Source: Terrimonas pollutisoli (GTDB lineage Bacteria > Bacteroidota > Bacteroidia > Chitinophagales > Chitinophagaceae). Taken from it: a stretch of DNA of 64,000 bases. Location of the stretch: NCBI RefSeq assembly GCF_029360765.1, contig NZ_JARKNA010000005.1, forward strand, positions 310,001 to 374,000, given 5' to 3'. Positions 59,978 to 64,000 of the stretch are shown piece after piece. The translations under genes were made by a program, and so were the position numbers. The notes beneath the pieces were generated by a model, which searched no databases, was not told the origin of the DNA, and was given only the letters and a program-made list of their open reading frames with translations. Position 1 is the first letter of the stretch. The number at the start of each line of letters is the position of its first letter.

Positions 59978-60120
59978 GCGGGAGTGTAAATATACTGACT
60001 GGTGCTTTTTACCTCCGCCAAAAAATAATTGCCAAACGCCGAAAAGTTATTCAATCCGGGTTCATCCTGTTATTTTAATGCTTAACTTAATATAGCCATT
60101 CTAACCTGTAAAACTGCAGT

Positions 60121-61002
60121 ATGCTCAACACTTACGATTTCCAGGTTGAACATCCCGAAATGTTTTCGCAACTGGCCGTTAAAGACCTCTTGTTTTTGTA
60201 TTATAAATGTCCGCAGGAGGAAAAAAAAATAAATCTTTACACCCACTTCAATAAAATCATCTTTGTACTGGAAGGAAAGAAACTGATCCATCACCGGGAC
60301 CGGTCCTGGATGCTTACCAGGGACACCGCTGTTTTTATAAAAAAAACGGCCTACAACCAGGAAAGGTTTTGGGAAATAGACTGGGAGGTGCTTTGTTTCT
60401 ATTGTCCCGATGACTACCTGAAAAAAGTGTTTGATGAATATCGCCTGCATTTTTCGCTAAAAGACGCTATGGTTCCCTCGCCGGACATGCTGATTGAAAT
60501 TAATGTGAATGCAGCTACCCGCGCCTTTTTCTACAGCATCGTCCCCTACTTCAGGCAAAAACCTCAGCCGGCTGAAGATTTGCTGGCACTCAAATTCAAG
60601 GAACTGATTTTTAGTATTCTTTCAAATCCCGCCAATTCGGCTTTGCTTTCTTATGTAAATAAAGTCAGTGATCAAAGAAAGCCTTTGTTACAGGACATCA
60701 TGGAAGCCAATTTTACTTTCAATTTATCCCTGGCCGAATTTGCCAGGATCGCACAACGCAGCCTTGCCACTTTCAAAAGAGATTTTATCGAAGTCTTTCA
60801 CACCACACCGGGAAAATGGCTTGCAGAAAAAAGACTGGAATATGCACAACAGCTTTTGGACACAAGCACAAAAAATGTAAGCGAAATTGCCTACGATTGC
60901 GGCTTCGAAAATGCTACACACTTTAGCCGGGTGTTTAAAGAAAAATTTGGGTACCCTCCTTTACAATACAGAAAACTAAATGTCCATCCTGTACCACAAT
61001 AG
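60121..61002 (+). CDS. AraC-family transcription regulator
   Basis: A 293-residue regulator with an N-terminal ligand-binding region (about 1-175; cupin-like) and a C-terminal double HTH. The signature SLAEFARIAQRSLATFKRDFIEVF and VSEIAYDCGFENATHFSRVFKEKFGYPP are intact. AraC proteins usually activate nearby genes in response to a small molecule. The next gene on the same strand is an FAD-linked oxidase 272 bases away, a plausible target, but no site was identified. Confidence 0.92.
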   Translation: MLNTYDFQVEHPEMFSQLAVKDLLFLYYKCPQEEKKINLYTHFNKIIFVLEGKKLIHHRDRSWMLTRDTAVFIKKTAYNQERFWEIDWEVLCFYCPDDYLKKVFDEYRLHFSLKDAMVPSPDMLIEINVNAATRAFFYSIVPYFRQKPQPAEDLLALKFKELIFSILSNPANSALLSYVNKVSDQRKPLLQDIMEANFTFNLSLAEFARIAQRSLATFKRDFIEVFHTTPGKWLAEKRLEYAQQLLDTSTKNVSEIAYDCGFENATHFSRVFKEKFGYPPLQYRKLNVHPVPQ

Positions 61003-61230
61003 TCAGATTATTCTGTGGTCACTGGTTTGATTGATTTTTAATAGCGAGTTGCACTACTACCCTTCATCCAACACAAACCCGTACCAAGTAAGCGGCTTTA
61101 CTCTGCCCTGGCTTTTCAGTTCATATTTTTTTAATTGAGCTTAACAGACAGGTTTTTGAACTTTTAAGAAAAACGCTTCGCAACGATGCATAATAACTTT
61201 ATGCTGGTCTTGTAAGCTATCATTAACCCC

Positions 61231-61257
61231 GCCTGCCCTGTCTGGCGACAGGCAGGC
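61231..61257 (+). repeat. Palindromic element before the FAD oxidase gene
   Basis: GCCTGCCCTGTC and GACAGGCAGGC pair around TGGC with one bulged base, 17 bases before the start at 61275. A shorter relative, CCTGT(TGGCAG)ACAGG, lies at 4419-4434. This may be a small interspersed palindrome or a regulatory hairpin near the ribosome-entry region. Confidence 0.4.
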
Positions 61258-61274
61258 TTTAAAAAATTTACCTC

Positions 61275-62672
61275 ATGACAAAGGAATTGCTTCAATCATT
61301 CAAAAACAGTTTGCGTGGTAAACTGGTGCTCTCAACTGATGCTAATTATGACACAGCACGAAAAGTGTACAATGGTATGATCGATAAAAGACCTGCCATG
61401 ATCGCTCAGTGTGAAGATGTACAGGATATAATTGCCTGTGTAAACTTTGCCCGGGAAAATAAAATATTGCTGGCAGTGAGAGGCGGCGGACACAATGCCG
61501 GGGGATTGGGCATTTGCGATGATGGCCTGGTAATCGATCTGTCATTGTTAAAATCCATCCAGATAAATGCCGCTGATAAAACTGTCAGAGTACAGGGCGG
61601 CTGTCTTTTAAAGGAAGTGGATGCAGCTACTCATGCGGTAGGGATGACCGTGCCGTCCGGTATTTTCGGCACCACAGGTGTTGGCGGTCTTACCCTCGGA
61701 GGTGGACTTGGACATTTGACAAGACACTATGGTCTTTCTATCGATAACCTTTTAGAAGCGGAAATGATACTGGCTGATGGCCGGCGTGTGACCGCATCCG
61801 CCAAAGAAAACCCCGACCTTTTTTGGGCCATTCGCGGCGGCGGTGGCAACTTCGGTGTCGTGGTTTCATTTCTTTTCCAATTGAGACCGGTACATACGGT
61901 TTACGGCGGTCCCATGCTTTGGGAACTGGAGGATTCAGAAGAAATGCTGCGCTGGTATCATGATTTTATTACAAAAGCACCGGATACCATCAATGGTTTT
62001 TTTGCTTTTCTTACTGTTCCACCGGTCGATCCATTCCCCGAACATTTGCGCCTGAAAAAAATGTGTGGTGTAGTTTGGTGCTATACCGGCGATATGGATA
62101 AAGCGGAAGAAATATTTAAACCAATCCGGGCTGTTAAAAAAGCATCTTTGGATTTTGTGGGGCCGCTTCCTGTGCCTGCTTTGCAAACCATGTTTGATGC
62201 ATTGTATCCGCCGGGCCTGCAATGGTATTGGAAAGCAGATTATGTGAAAGATGTGGATGAAACTTCGATTCAGCTTCATGCTAAGTATGGAAGAGAAATG
62301 CCACAACCGCTTTCGACCATGCACATGTATCCTGTCAATGGTTTTGCTTCCAGGATTGGCAAAAATGATACAGCATGGAACTATCGTGATGCCAACTATG
62401 CGGTTGTTATCGTAGGTATTGAAGAAGATCCTTCAAAAAAAGACACCGTGATCAATTGGGCCAAAGATTATTGGAGTGCCTTACACCCATACTCAGCTGG
62501 TGGCGCTTATATCAACTTCATGATGGATGAAGGTGAAGACAGAATAAAGGCGACTTATGGCGATAACTATAAAAAACTAGCTTCGATAAAAGCAAAATAC
62601 GATCCCAATAATTTGTTCCGGGTGAACCAAAATATAAAACCACAAAAAACAGAAGCGGGAGCTATTGCCTGA
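61275..62672 (+). CDS. FAD-binding oxidase of the berberine-bridge (BBE) type
   Basis: A 465-residue flavoprotein with the PCMH-type FAD domain (about 40-215) and a C-terminal BBE segment. RGGGHNAGGLG holds the His normally used for covalent FAD attachment; GVGGLTLGGGLGHLTRHYGLS is where the second link (Cys) can occur, but there is no Cys. The C-terminus has YINFMMDEGEDRIKATYG and KAKYDPNNLFRVNQNI, typical of BBE enzymes that oxidise sugars or alcohols. No signal peptide. It is 38 bases upstream of the hemoglobin gene and probably co-transcribed. Confidence 0.92.
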   Translation: MTKELLQSFKNSLRGKLVLSTDANYDTARKVYNGMIDKRPAMIAQCEDVQDIIACVNFARENKILLAVRGGGHNAGGLGICDDGLVIDLSLLKSIQINAADKTVRVQGGCLLKEVDAATHAVGMTVPSGIFGTTGVGGLTLGGGLGHLTRHYGLSIDNLLEAEMILADGRRVTASAKENPDLFWAIRGGGGNFGVVVSFLFQLRPVHTVYGGPMLWELEDSEEMLRWYHDFITKAPDTINGFFAFLTVPPVDPFPEHLRLKKMCGVVWCYTGDMDKAEEIFKPIRAVKKASLDFVGPLPVPALQTMFDALYPPGLQWYWKADYVKDVDETSIQLHAKYGREMPQPLSTMHMYPVNGFASRIGKNDTAWNYRDANYAVVIVGIEEDPSKKDTVINWAKDYWSALHPYSAGGAYINFMMDEGEDRIKATYGDNYKKLASIKAKYDPNNLFRVNQNIKPQKTEAGAIA

Positions 62673-62710
62673 TCTGGTTATTATCGATTACACCAGCAAA
62701 ATGTTTTGTT

Positions 62711-63094
62711 ATGGAAAATACATCAGCAACCACTCAAAAACCATCTCTATACGAAAGATTAGGTGGCGAGCAAGGGTTAAGGAAGATTGTGAACGATATT
62801 CTTGATAAGAATTTCAGCAACCCTAAAATCAGTCACCATTTCAAGAATGTTGACATGAACAAACTTAAACAACTTGTATTTGAATTCTTTTCCATGGGCA
62901 CAGGCGGTCCGCATATTTACACGGGACGGGATATGCGATCGGCTCATGCCCATCTTGGAATAAGTCAAAGGGATTTTTCCCTGGGAAATGATGATGTATC
63001 AGAAGCCTTGAAAGAAAATGGTGTTTCCAAAGCAGAGATTGATGAAGTAATAGGAATTCTTAATTCGATGAAAGGAGATGTTGTAACAGTTTAG
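62711..63094 (+). CDS. Truncated hemoglobin, group I (TrHbN)-like
   Basis: A 127-residue globin with the 2-on-2 fold pattern. SLYERLGGEQGLRKIVNDIL is the usual opening; FFSMGTGGPHIYTGRDM is typical of group I; proximal His is in MRSAHAHLGIS (about residue 77). It is probably heme-bound and active with oxygen or nitric oxide. It lies between the FAD oxidase and the cyclase-fusion gene in one direction with short gaps, suggesting a joint redox or gas-responsive unit. Confidence 0.93.
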   Translation: MENTSATTQKPSLYERLGGEQGLRKIVNDILDKNFSNPKISHHFKNVDMNKLKQLVFEFFSMGTGGPHIYTGRDMRSAHAHLGISQRDFSLGNDDVSEALKENGVSKAEIDEVIGILNSMKGDVVTV

Positions 63095-63147
63095 CTGCTT
63101 AAAATTCCTTGTCGCTTTCTTATTTATAAACCCAAACCACTTTTGTT

Positions 63148-63978
63148 ATGCCCCTCTACATGGATCTTCATAAAGGAGTGCCTGGTGGTATAAAGAGAGA
63201 TGAGATCGAGAGAGCTCATCTGCAGGATCTCGCAGTGCAGGAAAGACATGGTGTCAAGTATCATAAGTTCTGGGTAAACGAAGAACAGGGCACTATCTTC
63301 TGCCTGATCGAAGGACCCAGCAAAGAAGCCTGCACGGCTTGTCATGCAGAAGCACATGGCAATATTGCCTGTGAGATCATCGAAGTGCACCCAACCGATA
63401 TCGCCACATTTTTGGGTCCAGATCATTCTACTCCCACCGGCCTGGCCGTTCATCCGGATGGCAAACTTGATTCTTCCGTTCGTACTTTTCTTTTTACTGA
63501 TATCGTTGGTTCAACCAGCCTGACTGAAGAATATGGAGATATTATGGCAATGACGATACTGAGAAAACATAACGAAATAGTAAGGGATAACCTGAACAAT
63601 AACAATGGCCGGGAAGTGAAACATACAGGCGATGGCATTATGGCTACGTTCAATTCTACTTCCAAAGCCGTGAGAACCGCCCTGGAAATTCAAAAAGATC
63701 TGGCCGCCTACAGAGAAACAAATCCTGGTATACATCTGCATGTAAAGATTGGTATCAATGCCGGTGAACCCGTTACGGAAGGTAACGATTTCTTTGGCGC
63801 GGCAGTACAACTGACCAAACGATTATGCGACCTGGCCGATCCGGGGCAGGTACTTATTTCTGAAGTTGTAAAAGGTTTGTGTATGGGTAGAAACTTCCAG
63901 TTCGCTGACCTCGGTGATCAGCATCTTAAAGGATTTGCACAGCCCATCAAAGTTTTTGTAGCACTTGACTACTGGTGA
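63148..63978 (+). CDS. DUF4242 domain fused to a class III nucleotidyl cyclase
   Basis: A 276-residue protein. Residues about 1-92 form a DUF4242 (SCO4226-like) domain with several His (DLHKG, AHLQDL, CHAEAHGN) that could bind metal. Residues about 110-276 are a class III adenylate/guanylate cyclase domain with metal Asp residues in FTDIVGSTSL and HTGDGIMATF and a Lys in VKHTGDG that fits purine recognition. The usual transition-state Asn is Gln (AAVQLTKRL), while the Arg is kept. The start follows the hemoglobin gene by 53 bases. Confidence 0.88.
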   Translation: MPLYMDLHKGVPGGIKRDEIERAHLQDLAVQERHGVKYHKFWVNEEQGTIFCLIEGPSKEACTACHAEAHGNIACEIIEVHPTDIATFLGPDHSTPTGLAVHPDGKLDSSVRTFLFTDIVGSTSLTEEYGDIMAMTILRKHNEIVRDNLNNNNGREVKHTGDGIMATFNSTSKAVRTALEIQKDLAAYRETNPGIHLHVKIGINAGEPVTEGNDFFGAAVQLTKRLCDLADPGQVLISEVVKGLCMGRNFQFADLGDQHLKGFAQPIKVFVALDYW

Positions 63979-64000
63979 TCCGGGCTTTTCTTTTGTTTCT

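Noticed and set aside
1..64000. CRISPR arrays, tRNA or rRNA genes, intact insertion sequences, integrases
   Set aside because: No spaced direct repeats, cloverleaf-type sequences ending in CCA, rRNA segments, transposase motifs or terminal inverted repeats with target duplications were seen by eye; a tRNA scan could still find something.

Overview
The window looks like a chromosomal segment of a Bacteroidota bacterium, most likely family Chitinophagaceae. The evidence is three secreted proteins with type IX secretion C-terminal domains (two type A, one gliding-motility type B), many lipoproteins with a LxxC lipobox, an Lgt of the enlarged Bacteroidota form, lineage-typical families (DUF2911, DUF4397, NIPSNAP, LytTR regulators, DinB), almost no Shine-Dalgarno sequences, and promoters of the Bacteroidota form TTTG-N19-TAnnTTTG. 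No rRNA, tRNA, CRISPR array, integrase or intact insertion sequence was seen. Most of the window is ordinary chromosomal coding DNA; species assignment is inference.

Layout. 1-6.4 kb: end of an unknown gene, lgt, a bacilliredoxin, hsp20, secreted hypotheticals and a PLP-dependent arginine decarboxylase. 6.5-12.9 kb (minus strand): the thrS-infC-rpmI-rplT translation cluster, split by a 2.5 kb zinc metalloprotease gene. infC has its own terminator, rpmI-rplT has an excellent promoter of its own, and thrS has a promoter plus a leader with a 25-nt imperfect inverted repeat. 13-16.6 kb: two tandem paralogous secreted proteins, a DUF1801 protein, a pentapeptide-repeat protein and a zinc-ribbon membrane protein. 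16.7-20.2 kb: smc. 20.5-25.4 kb: small hypotheticals, a DUF1080 protein, then a plus-strand block of RRM protein, two unknowns, a KASIII-like synthase and a cold-shock-domain protein. 25.9-34.5 kb: two type IX substrates around small genes, a reductase, a LytTR regulator with a degenerate receiver, a PEBP-family protein and a cupin. 34.7-46.5 kb: M28 peptidase, GH20-like hydrolase, SRPBCC, DUF2911/TPR, an RRM protein with a glycine-rich tail, lipoproteins, a secreted Ppx/GppA-like protein, an SGNH hydrolase and a DUF1624 membrane protein. 46.5-50.8 kb: HATPase-like protein, cytochrome bd oxidase (cydAB) and an rRNA-type methyltransferase. 51-57.5 kb: small proteins, a type IX substrate, an AT-rich immunity-like gene with a fragment of a coding region upstream, a WYL regulator with a dinB target and probable operator, and a NIPSNAP protein. 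57.6-64 kb: a micro-ORF or small structured RNA, a FUSC membrane protein, an AraC regulator, and a likely operon of FAD oxidase, truncated hemoglobin and a DUF4242-cyclase fusion.

The items most worth a second look are: (1) the immunity-like gene at 54074-54514 with a beheaded reading frame just upstream; (2) a 15-codon micro-ORF at 57644-57691 with a textbook Shine-Dalgarno sequence, ending in a terminator; (3) the split translation operon with its rpmI promoter and thrS leader; (4) a run of four hairpins at 39978-40112 that may be an unannotated RNA; (5) a signal-peptide-bearing Ppx/GppA-like protein; (6) a short reading frame at 31492-31665 broken by one in-frame stop. None is shown to be a new system; all rest on reading the sequence by eye.
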